The position numbers were made by a program, and so were the translations under genes. Shown piece by piece: positions 34,701-46,700 of a stretch of DNA of 64,000 bases. Within the stretch, counting starts at the first letter, position 1. The number at the start of each line of letters is the position of its first letter. The notes beneath the pieces are model-generated. The model was not told where the DNA came from. It saw only the letters and a list, made by a program, of their open reading frames with translations, and did no database searches. The DNA is from Trinickia fusca (lineage in GTDB: Bacteria > Pseudomonadota > Gammaproteobacteria > Burkholderiales > Burkholderiaceae), in the NCBI RefSeq assembly GCF_003628145.1, contig NZ_RBZV01000001.1, forward strand, positions 434,001 through 498,000, given 5' to 3'.

Positions 34701-37700
34701 CTGGTTTCGAACAGCTGCTGTACGCCCGCCTCGTTGCTGTCGGCGGTGACGGTGATGCCGAGATTGCCGGCACCCGCCAGGCCGTCGGGCAGACGGAAGG
34801 TGAAGCTGCGCAGACGATGGTCGCCCGCCGCGATCGCGCCGTTGAGCTGACCGCCGGTGATGGCGGCAGGGTCGTAGACGACGCTCGTGTTGAGCAGCGC
34901 CATGCCGTTGTCGGCGCGCGTCACCTGGATGCGATCGTTGAACGGCGCACCGGTGGCGCTGCCGCCCATGTTCCAGTCTTCCCAGGTGATGGTGACCAGT
35001 CCGCCCGCGCGAATCGTGCTGCTGGTGACTTGCAGATTCTTCACCTGCAGCGCGGGACCGACCGCCTCATCGATCTCTGCCGTGTTGTCGGTCTTGACCG
35101 CATTGGCTTCGGCAATTTCATTGAGGCTGTCCGCGATCAGTTTGATCGCGAAGTTGCCCGACGCATCGATCCCACTCGGCCAGGTGAAGGTGGTGCTGCG
35201 CGCGCGCGTGCCGTTCGCGGCGAGCGTGCCTTGCGCATCGCGCAAGGTCATCGATGCCACCACCTTGCCGGTGGTGACGTTGGTGACTTGCAGCGTTTCG
35301 CTCCAGGGTGCCGTGACGTCGGCATTGCCCTTGTTGAGCGTGGTCCAGGTGGCAGTGACGCTCTGTCCCGGCTGGAAATTGCTTGCCGGCTGCAGCGTGA
35401 AGTTCTGAACCGTGAGATCGGGGTAGGGCGCGAGCTTGACGTCGAGCGTAGCGGTGGCGGTGGTGCCGCCGTTTTCCTTGAACAAGTTGTCCGAGTCGGC
35501 GACGACGGTCACGCTGAGCGTGCCCGCCGCGCTCGTGCCATCGGGCAGACGGATCTGCTGCTGGCGACTGCGCGCGCCGTTGATGTCGATCGCACCGTTG
35601 CCGCTATCGGCCACGTTGTACGGCACGGTGATATCCGCCACGATCACGCCGGTGGCGGTGTTGCGCACGATGATGCGGTCGTTCCAGTTGCCCGACGTCG
35701 CCAGCGTGCCGCGGTTGTTGTCCACCCACTGCACGCTGACCGTCTGGCCCGTCTGCACGCCGGTATTGGGCGTGACGTTGAGCGAGGTGACCGAGAGCGC
35801 GGGCGCAGGCGTGGCGACGAGCGAATTCAAGACCACCGTCGGCGGGTCTTGCACCGTGAGCAGGTTGAAGGCCACATCGACGGGCGTGCCGGTGTTGCCG
35901 TTGGGGTTGACCAGAACCAGCGTGTACTTGCCTCCTAGTGCCAATTGGCCCAGGTCGAAGCCACCTTGGCCTTGGAAGCTGTACTGGCCGCCTGGTCCTT
36001 GCAGGCCACCCATCGATTGCAGATTGAACACGGCTCGTCCTTGCGGATCGAGCAGCATCCAATTAGGCACCGCGCCGAAGTTCGCGGAGGGCGTGCCGGG
36101 CAAGGTGTCGAGGTAGTAGTGGGTGCCTGCGACGGCATCGATGGTGTACAGCTGCATGCCGCGCGCGTCGGTCACGCTGGTATGCACCGGCGTGTTGACG
36201 CTCAGCGGAGTCGCCGCATTCTGGTCGAGGACGCAGAAGCTGAAAGGGGCTGGCGTGGTGGCGTTGCCGTTCGAGATCGTCAGGACATAGTCGCCGGCCG
36301 CGAACAAGCCGGTTTGATTCGACTGGTCGTTCGACATCGACTGATCGAACACCTTGCCGCCAGGCCCGTCCAATCGCCATTGGTTGTTGGACTGGGCCGG
36401 GCTGTGGAAGGTCAACACGCCGGGCGCGTCCAGATGCAGCGTGTAGCGCACCGGGAGGCCAGCGGGCAACGTGCCGCTGATGAGTTTGTCCGTGGACAAA
36501 GGCAGCAGCGATGTATCGACGGCGTAGCTGTAATTGAGGGTACTGGCGCCGCTGTAAGGCGCCGCGACCACCAGATAATAATTGCCCGCATCCAGCGGCA
36601 ATGAGCCGATGCCGTCGCTGAACTGGCCCGTCGCGACGGTCTTGCCGTAGCTCGTGACCAGATACCAGGAGAAGCTGCGGTTGGCGTAATAGTCGCCCAG
36701 GCCCTTGAGCGCGAAGTTGCCCGGCTGCGCCATGTTCAGCTGGTACACGCTCACGCCCTTGCTGGCGCTGACGCTGCCATGGATCACCGTGTCCGGCGTC
36801 AGTGCCGCGGCCGTCGCGAGATCGGTCAACACGAAGCCGAACGAGCGTGTCTGCGTGGCACCGTAGGTGTCGCTGAACTTCAGCGTATAGGTGCCGGCCG
36901 CAGGCAGGTTGATCGGCCAGTGCTGATCGGTGGGATTGGCGGAGTAGACCAGCAAGCCCTGCGCATCGTAGATATCGGCGCGCACGCTCGGGTTGAAATC
37001 GATCGTGTCGAGCCACAGCTTGGTGCCCTGCTGGACGGTCAGGCCGTAACTGGCATAGCCATTGGAAAGCGTAGCCGTGACGGACTGCCCGATCGCGACT
37101 GGCGTCAGCACGTGCGACGTGGTGACGGTAAAGCCGTACGAATGAGCCGTCGTGGTGCCGTCGGGGCTGGTGTCACGCACCAGGTAATACAAACCGGTGC
37201 GCGGCAGATTGCTCATCGAGCCTGCGTTCTGCACCCGCTGCACGAGCCGGCCGAATTCGTCGTAGATCGACCAGCTGAAGGGGGTGTCGCTGCTGGCCAG
37301 CGTCACCGTATCGCCGGCATTCGCATGGAAGCTATAGAGATCGGCGCTGCCGAGGCTGTCGCTGCCGGTGACGGGCGTGCCCAAGGTCAAGGCATTGGCG
37401 GTGCCGAGATCGAGCAGGCGCAAGCTGCCGTTGTAATAGTCGTTCCAGTTCGTGTTGTGGTCGACGGGGAGCGCGTTGAACTGGTAATCGCCGGCGGGCA
37501 GTTCGACCACGGTGTCTTGTGCGTAACCAACATAGCCGCGCGTGATCTCCTGCCCGTGGCTGCTGATAGACCAGGTCATCTGGCCGTTGTTCAGCTGACT
37601 GATATTGATCAGCAGATGAGTGGGCGCGGATAGATGGAAGGCGTAGCTTTGGCCGGTCCAAGAGACATTGTGCAGCGTGCCGAAAGCCTGACCTTGGCTT

Positions 37701-40700
37701 TGGGTTTGGCTGCCGAGCGAGAACTGCACCGCGATCGGTGCGGTGCTCGAAGTCGCCGTGCTGGTCCAGGCCCACAGATAGCGGCCAGTATTAGGCAAGC
37801 CGATGTCGGGGACACTCCCGAATACGCCATTGGTGAACGAGGTGGTGTTGACGAGCAGGCCGTTCGGCGCGTACAGCGTCCAGCTGCCGCTCAGCGTGCC
37901 CATATTGCCCGGTGCGAAATGCAGCGTCTGGCCGCCGATGCCGTCGAAGCGATAGAGCTTGGTGGCGCCGGGCACGAAGCTGTCGTTGAACGGCGTATCG
38001 AGCGCGATGGGACTCGCGGTCGCCGTATCGATGAACTGGAAGGACAGCGAGCCGCTGCTGTTGCTGTTGGGGCGGGCGCTGAACTGATAAGTGCCCGCCG
38101 GCAGTTCGACGAATTGCAGCGGCGAATCGCCCGGGTTGATCGTTCCGCTTTGGGTGACGCCAGGGCCGGTCAATTGCCAGCCGTATCCTACTGCGCTGCT
38201 GGACGCGTTCAACAACAGGCGTGCCGGTGCATTCAGCGTGAAGCCGTAAAGCGAGGTGGTGGCGGTTGCACCGGCATTGAGCGTGACCGGCGTACCCAGC
38301 GTGATCGGGGCGACGGTCTGCGGCGGCGTGGTGTTGAAGCGGAAACCGTAACCGCTGGTAGGAATGGTCGGGTCGATGCTCCAGACCATGTAATACGTGC
38401 CGTCTGCCGGCAATGGCGCAAGCCTATCGGTGTCGTTGGATGCGCCGCTGTAGACCACGCGGCCATTGGCATCGTAAAGAGCCCAGCTGGCCTGATTATC
38501 CACACCGTCCAGCGATGCGTAGTACAGCTGTTGTCCGGCCTTGCCGTTGAAGCGGAAGGCGGCCGTTCCCAATGCGTTGAATGACAGCGGGGTGGCGGTA
38601 TCGAGCGTGAGCTGGGGAGTCGTGCTGTCCAGCGCGTTCAACAGCAGGGTGTAGGCGACCGGCGGCGCGTCGTGGCCGGGCCCGGCAGCCATGAGCGCTG
38701 CGGGGCGGGTGGGCGTGTTCTGGGCCGGATTGCCGATGACTACGGAATAGCTGCCTGCATGCAGCAACACAGGCCGGGGGTCATCGCCGCTGGACACGGT
38801 GATCGGCGCCATGCCTTGGCCGTGCAGGCTCAGCCTCACATCGGACTGCGCTGGCGGCACCGCCAAATAGACCCATTGATCGCTCTTGACCTGCAGGGTG
38901 TAAACGTCCGCGCCGCCATGCGCGATCGATCCGTTGATCGTCTGGCCCAGTGTCAACGTACTCGGCGTGACGATGTGCAGGAAGCCGTTGGCTGTGCTCT
39001 GGTTGAACACCACATACCAGGTGCCGCTGCCGTCGGCGTGAGCCGTGGCGACGCCTTGGTCGAAGCTCAGGGCGACACGCGTGAGATCCTGCCGGTAGAT
39101 CGAGTAGTTCAGCGCAAAGGCGCTGCTGAAGCAGTAGTCCTGCCCCGCGCTGACCGGGAGCGCGTAAATGCCTTGCGTTGCCGGCACATCCACCGTGCCG
39201 CTGGCAAGCGTCGTCGCTTGTGCCTGGGTGATGACGTCGACATCGAGATCGCTCGAGGCGCTGCCTTGGGCTTGAGGGCCGCTGAGCAGCAGGCTGTAAT
39301 CACCGGCCGCAAGCGGTGCCTGGCTGACGAAATTCTGGCCAAGGTTGAAATCGCCGCTCGCGACGAGACCATTGGCATCACGCAATTGCCATTGCGTACC
39401 AGGCTGCGTGGCACTGCCGTTGACGGCAAGCAAGGATGCACTGGCCAGACTGAAGGTGTAGCGCTTGGCGGCACCGGCGGCGAGCGTCAGCTTGGTGTCC
39501 TGCCCCACCGTGAGGGCGGCGGTATCGATAGGCGCAATATCGGTGTGGCTCTGCAACGCCGCGCTGAACGATGCGGTCAGCGCTTCGTTGGCATTGAAGA
39601 CGACGACGGTATAGCTGCCCGCTCGCTTCAGCGTGATCGAAGCCGACAGTCCTGCTCGATTGCCCTGGCCTTGGGTCAGGATGTTGCCGTCCTGATCGAC
39701 GACCATCCAGCTCAGACCGAGGGTGTCGGTATTGCCGTTGCTTGCCGTGCAGGTGAGATTCAAGCTGTCGCCGGCTTGTGCCGCCAGATGCAGGCTTTGC
39801 ACGTCGTTGCGCGAGGCGAGCGACACGGAAGCCGGCGTGCCGACGGCCAGCGTCGCGCCGGCGTCGATGTCGACCAGGCTGAAATGGGTCGACACGCCCG
39901 ATGAGCCGCCACCGCCTCCCGATGGCCGTGCCGCGAACATGGGACGACTATCGCGCCCCTGGAAACGCAGCGTGTAGCTGCCGGCAGGCAGCGACAGGGT
40001 CTTGTGGCCACCAAAGACGAAGTCGCGGGGGCTGGCAGACTGACCGCCCGTTCCGCTGCCGGCGACCACGTTGCCGTGCGCATCTACGATGGTGTAGCCG
40101 ATAGGCGGCGTATTGCCGTCGGGCTCCACGAGCACCAGGCGGTGCGCCGTCGCTAGCGTGAAGGTGTAATCGGCCACATTGGCCGTGGCCGGATCGAGGC
40201 TCAGCGTCTGCGTGGCACCGAGCGTCAGCGCGGTACTGGGTACGCTGACCGGGTTCAGCGTAGTCGTGTAGGGCAGGGCATCCATGCTCTGCCCGGAGCG
40301 ATACACCATCAGCCGGTAGTTGCCGGACGCGAGCAGCTTCGTCGCAGAGGCGTTGCCGTTGCTGTTGGCGACTTGATTGCCATTGGCGTCGTACACCACC
40401 CAAGACAGACCATCGCCGGAGGGTGTGGCTGCGCCGAAGGTCAGCGGCGCTACGCCGTCGCTGCTGAAGCTGTACAAGGCGGCGAACTGTCCCGCGGCCA
40501 GCTGTGCCGGCGTCGAGGTGCCTGCCGGCAAGGCCGGCGCGTTGTCGAAGTCGAACGGCGCGCATTGGTAGGCGGCGCCGGTGTTCCCGTTCAGGGCGAT
40601 GTCGTATTCGCCTGCCGGCAGTTGGTATAGCGTGCCGGTCGAGTCGCGATGCAATTGCCGCGCGGGCTGAAGGATGGACGCATTCACGCCGCCATAGGGG

Positions 40701-43700
40701 GCGTGCACCAGCAAGACTCGCCCGCCATTGGGCAGGCTCAGATGGTAGCCGCCTTGGCCGGTGCCGCTATCCAGATTGCCGTTCAGCGCTTGCCCCAGCG
40801 CGCAAGCAGGAGCGGTAAACGGCGTGGCGCTGATCGCATAGGCGATATCGCTGGCGGTGCCTGCGGATGCCAATCCGTCGAGCACCAGGGCATAGCGGCC
40901 ACTGTGCAACGGCGCCGTGTCGGCGTTGGCGCCATTGAGGCTATGGGCTACCGCGTTCCCATTGCTATCTTGCAGGCTCCAGCGCAGCAACTGGCTGTTG
41001 CTGACGCCGAAGTTCAAATGCAAAGCCGCGTCATGAGCGAGCACGACGCTGTAGACGGCAGCGGTATGTCCGCTGCTCAAGCTTCCTGTGGTGGCGGTGC
41101 TCGACAACGCAGGGGCGCTGCTGAGATTCAACAGCTGCAGCGCGTAGTTCTTCGCAGCGGTGCCGTCGCCCTTGACCCACAGCTGGTATTCGCCCGCGTC
41201 ATACGCCTGCGGTTGAGGGTCGATGGTGGGGACGGCGTTCCAGTTGGGCGTGTCGCCAACCGCCGTGATGCTCCATTGGACACCGGGATCGGAACTGGCG
41301 TTGTGCAGTTGTATCTGCGTGGCGATCGGCAGTTCGACGCGGTACGCGATGAGCGTCTGGCTACTGCTGAAGCTGCCGCTGATCGGCGTGTTCAGCGGTG
41401 CGAGCGGCAAGGGCGCGTGTTGCACGTCGAGCGTGTAGTTCACGCTGCTGGTGGACGCAGCGCGATTCACCAGCAGCATATAGCTGCCCGTATTGAGCCA
41501 TGAGGTATCGGCCGGCGTGCCGGCTGGTCCGCTCGCCAGCTGCGTGCCGTGCGCGTCATAAAGCGTCCAGCTGTCGGCGCCGCTGAGGTTGACGTGTAGG
41601 GCGCCGGGCAGATCCTGGGCGTAGCGATAGACGACTGCTTGCTGCCCGGCGGCCAGCGTGCCGCTGACGGGGGCCCCGATGAACGGCGCTTGCGCACTGT
41701 CGACCGACTGCAAGGCGTAGCTGGCATGGTCTGCGGTGGCGGCGATGGTGAGGTCGTAATCGCCGGCGCCGATGAGCGCTTGGTAATAGGCGGGATTCTG
41801 GTCCTGCCACGGCGCCAGTGTCGTCGCGTTGGCAGCGGTCAGTCGCCAATGAACCGAAGTGGAGCCCAGATCGCGCAGCAGTTGCGCGGTGGGCAGCAAC
41901 TGGCCATAGCCCACGGTGATGCGATAAGTCTTGCTGTCGCCGGTGGAGGCGAGCGTGCCGTTGAACGTCGCGCCGAGGTTCAACGGCGCCGTCGGCGGCA
42001 CGATCGTTTGCGTGGCGGTGAGCGTATAAGTGGCCGCGCTGCCGCCGTCGATGACGATGTAGCGTGCGATGCCGGTGCTGATGCCGTTGGCGATCGTGGT
42101 GGCCGCCAACGCATTGTTGCCCGATGCCACCAGATTGCCGGTTGCGTCGAACACGCGAATCGATGCCCCCGCATTGGCGGAAGCGGTTACCTGCAATTGC
42201 AAGGCGGACTGGTCTGCGCTGGCCGCGACGCGATAGATCAGCGCGTGGCCGTCGGCGATGCTGCCCTGCGTGGCCTGTGCCAATGGCAGGTTGATGCCAT
42301 TGGCGAGATCCACCACGCACAAGCCATAGGCCCCAAGTGCATTCGCGCTGCCGGCTTCGATCTCCAGCGTATAGGCGTCCGCGGCAAGCCGTTGCAGATT
42401 GATCGTGCCCAGTTGGCCGCTAGCCACGACGCTGCCATCGGAGGCGCGAAGGGTCCAATGTTGGTCGAGGCCGCTTAGGCCATCGACGATGACAGAGGTT
42501 GGCGCGTTGACGGTAAAGCGATAGACATCAGGGAGCCCGACCGTGCTCGTGCTGCCTTGCACGTCGCTGCCCAGGCTCAGCGTGGCGCGCTTTGGCGTGC
42601 CTTGTACGGCATCGAATCCGATGTCCGTTTCAGTGGTGTTGGCGATATCACCACGGATGATCAACCGGTAGCGTCCGTCGTGCGGCCAGGTCATTCTGAA
42701 GCGATCGGTGCCGGTGAGCGAGGTCGTGGCGAGGACGATGTTGCCTGCCGCGTCGACGATCTGCAGCGTGGCCTTGCCGCCGCTGAGGCTGCCGATGTGC
42801 AGGTTGAGGTAATCGCCGGCATGCACGTCGAGCGCATAGGCGACGGCGGCATTGCCGGGACTGAGCTTGATCGATTGCGTGGTGCCCGCGGCGCCTGCCG
42901 GCAAAGCCGGTGCTTGCGCGAGATCGAGAAGATTGAAGGCAAAGTTGCCGGTAGCCTGTGCAAGCGGCGAGATCACCAGGCGGTAGTTGCCGATGGTGCT
43001 CAGCGTGATGGGATCGCTCGATCCCTTGCCCAAGGCGGTATCGTTGACGACATTGCCCCCGGGACCGATGAGCTGCCAGGTGATATCGGTGCGCGCGCTG
43101 AGGCTATTGAACAGCACTTGCATGGGCGCCGTGACGCTGAAGTCGTATTCCTGACGTTGCGCCACGCTGGCAATGCTGCCATTGACGACCGTGCCCAAGG
43201 TCAGCGGCTGGGTATTCGTGACGACGTGCCGCAACGTGAACGGCACGGCAATCTGATTGGAAAAGGGATACGTCCAAGTCAGCAGGTATTGGCCCGCGGC
43301 GAGATGCAGGGGCGCCGTGGCGTCGTTCATGCTCTGGGAGCCGTTGATGTAGCGCCCCAGGCTGGACTCGATGTTCCATTGCACGGCCGGTGCATTCGGC
43401 GGCAATTCCACGCGGTAGTCGCCGTCGGCCGGAACGGTGAACAGGTAAGCCGGCTGCTTCGAGCCGGGCGCGAACGAGGCCGTGGTCTGCTGATCGAACG
43501 CCAACGGCGACATCGCGGCGAGGTCGCTGAGCGCGAAAGCGAATTGGCCGGTGGACAGGTCGTTGTAGCCCACGTTCAGCACATAGGTGCCGGCAGGCAG
43601 CTGTAGCGGCATGACGCCGTTACTGAAGGCCATGGACGAGACCACCGCGCCACTCGGACCGTTGAGGCTCCACACCATGTTGTTTCCGACCGCTGCCGGA

Positions 43701-46700
43701 TCCATCAGCAAGCTAGCCGGCGCAGTGAGCGTGAAGCTGTATCGGATGGTCTGGCCGGGCTGCGCGATCGTGCCGCTGATGTCCGCGCCCAGACTCAGTG
43801 GCGCGTTGGTGGTCACGCGATGGCCCAGGGTGAAGGGAATCGTCGTGGATGGCACGCCATTGGAAGACCAACTGCTCGGCGAGAGCACCAGCAGGTATTC
43901 GCCGGTGCTGGGAAGCACGACGCTGGGACGCGAGCCGTAATACGCCGTGCTGCCCGCGGCGATGGCGTTGCCGTCCGGACCGACCAACGTCCATTGCGTA
44001 TTGAACGGGCTATTGGCGGAGGCGAGCTGCATATAGCAGTTGTCGCCGGCATGAGCGCTGAAACGGTAGAGCGTCGATCGATCGCTCGCCACCGATGCCT
44101 GCGTTTGCGTATCGAGCGTGAGCGGCTGCGCGGTATCGCGGTTGCTGACACGGAATGCGAAGTTGGTGAGCTGGTCGAGCGTGTTGCGCACGAGCAAGGT
44201 GTAGCGACCGGCGGGCAGCGACTGCACCTTACTGCCGAAACCTTGCCAACCCGTGTTTTGGCCGTTACTGAAACGCAGTTGCCACTGCAAGTTCCCCGGT
44301 GGCACGCCGATGCCTGCGTTCTTCGCCGCATCGAACACGATGGCCTGCGGCTGGTCCAGCGTAAAGCTGTATTCGGCCAGGCTCTGGCGGCCGGCCAAAC
44401 TGCCGCTGACGAGGTTGTTGAGGCCGAGCGGCGCGGTGGTCACGTCCTCCTTGCTCAGCGTGAAGGTATCGGTGCGTGAGCCGCTGACATCGCCGGGATT
44501 GCCGATGCTGCGCAGGATGTAGGTGCCGTCGGCGGGGATGGCATACACGGTGCCGGTCGTGTCGTCCTGCTGGGCGGGCAAGACATGGCCGTAGGCGTCG
44601 AGCAAATCCCAGTGCGAATTCCAGACTTGCGTGGCGTTGAGCACCAGCTTGCTGCCCGCGCTGGCTTGCACGCGATAGGCCAGCGTGGCGCTGGCCGGCG
44701 AGCGGCTCGCGGTGGTGGCCTGGCCCAATGACAGCAAGGGCAGGGTGGCGACATCCACCACGCGGAACGAGTAGGCGCCGTTGCCCGAGTAGGACCACGA
44801 TGCCTGTGCGCCTTGCAGCGTCAGCGCATAGTCGCCGGCGGGCAAGCTCAGGATCGAGCCGCCGGAGAACTGCTGTTGACTGAGTTCGGTGCCGCGCGGG
44901 CCGATCAGCGTCCACACCGCGCTGCTGCGCGACGTGGCGTCGAGCAGCAATTGACTGGCGTTGCTCAGCGTGAAGCGGTAGGTCTTGGTGGCATCCCAAG
45001 TGGCCAGCGAGCCGGCCGTGACGCTGCCCAACGACAAGGCATCACCGGCCGGCAGGGGCGCGGGTGCGATGTTGCCCGTGGTATCCAGTTCCACCTGGTA
45101 ATTCACGGCGGCCGTATTGTCCACGGCGCCTTCGATCAGCAGCGTGTAGCTGCCACCCGCCGTAAGGCTGATGACATTGCTGTCGCCGGCGAGATTGCCG
45201 GCACTGGCGCCGGCACCGGCCACATCGCGGCCGAAGCGATCGACGATGCGCCACGTTGCGGTGCCACCGCTGACGCTGATGCTGTGCAGCTTGACGTTGT
45301 CGCCGGCGTTGGCGGTGAAACGGTACGCAGCCGAGCCGTTGCCGGGGCTCAGCGAGCCGCTGACGGCTTTGCCCTGAGTCAAGCCGGTCGCATTGGCCAG
45401 ATCGTTCAAGGCGAACGCATAGGCACCGGTGGCGTTGCCGTCACCTTGCACGGTGAGCGTGTAATCGCCGGCTGGCGCGTCGATCACGCTGTAGTAGTTG
45501 GCACCGTCGCTTTGGGTCAATCGACGGCTCTGGATCACTTGTCCTGCGGGACCGCTGAGCGACCATGTGATGTTGCCGAGTGCGCTTTGACTGTCGAAGG
45601 CCAGGTGGGTGGCGGCAGCCAGATGAAAGCTGTAGACCGTCGATTGGCCCGCCAATGCGATCGTGCCGCTGGTGGTCGCGTTCAGGCTCAAGGCGGCCGT
45701 GATATCCGGCACGATGTTGAGCTGGAAGCCGTAGCTCACCGTCGCCGTCGGCGCATTGCCGTTCGCGCCTTGGAGCACCAGCCAATAATCGCCGTCGGCG
45801 GCCACCGTGAAGGGAGGGTTGTTCTGTCCCAAGGGGCTGGTGGCGACTTGCACGCCATACGGATCGAGCAAACGCCAAGTCATTGGGCCACCCGTTGGCG
45901 GCTGGCTGCTCAAATACAGCTTCTGCCCTGCCGTGAGCGACACCTTGTAAAGGTGCGAACCGACCGGGTTGTCGAGACTGCCGCTGGTGGCGGTATTGGG
46001 CGTCAGCGCTTGCGTGGCGGTGAGGAGACGGAATGCGTAATTGCCCTGGCTCCCCTGATCGAAGTTGATCGACAAGGTATAGCTGCCGGCGGCCAGATGC
46101 AGCGCGTCGCCTTGTTCCTGGTTGAGATGACGGCCCTGCACGATCTGGCCGTAAGGGCCGGTCAGCGACCAATTGAAATTGGCGTTGCTCAGTCGATCGA
46201 AGATCGCGGTCGTCGCAGTGTTCAGGGTGAAGCTGTAATTGGCGGTCTGGCCCGGTTGGGTGATGGCGCCGTTGGTGGCCTGATCCAGCGCCAAGGTGCC
46301 CTGCGTGTCCTTGATCTGGTTCAGCGTGAAGGCGTAGTTGACCGGCGTGGTGTTGTTTTGCGCGCCTTCCACCAGCAACAGGTATTCACCGTTGCTCGTG
46401 GCAGTGAAGGTGCCGAAATCGCTGCTGAGGTTGTTGACGTCGCCGACTTGCCGGCCGTAGGGATCGATCAGTCGCCAGTTGACGTTGCCGCCCTGTACGC
46501 CACCCGCGCTGAAGTAGAGCTTTTCTCCCGCGGACGCATCGAAACGGTAGACGCTGATTTCATTGCCTTGTACCAGTGTGTCCGACACTTTCTGGTCCAG
46601 CGTCAGTGGTGCGGCGGCGCTGGCGTCGACGATGCGCATGGCGTAGCTGCCGGTCGCATCCTTGGTGCCGTTGACGGTGAGGGTGTAAGTGCCGGCCGCG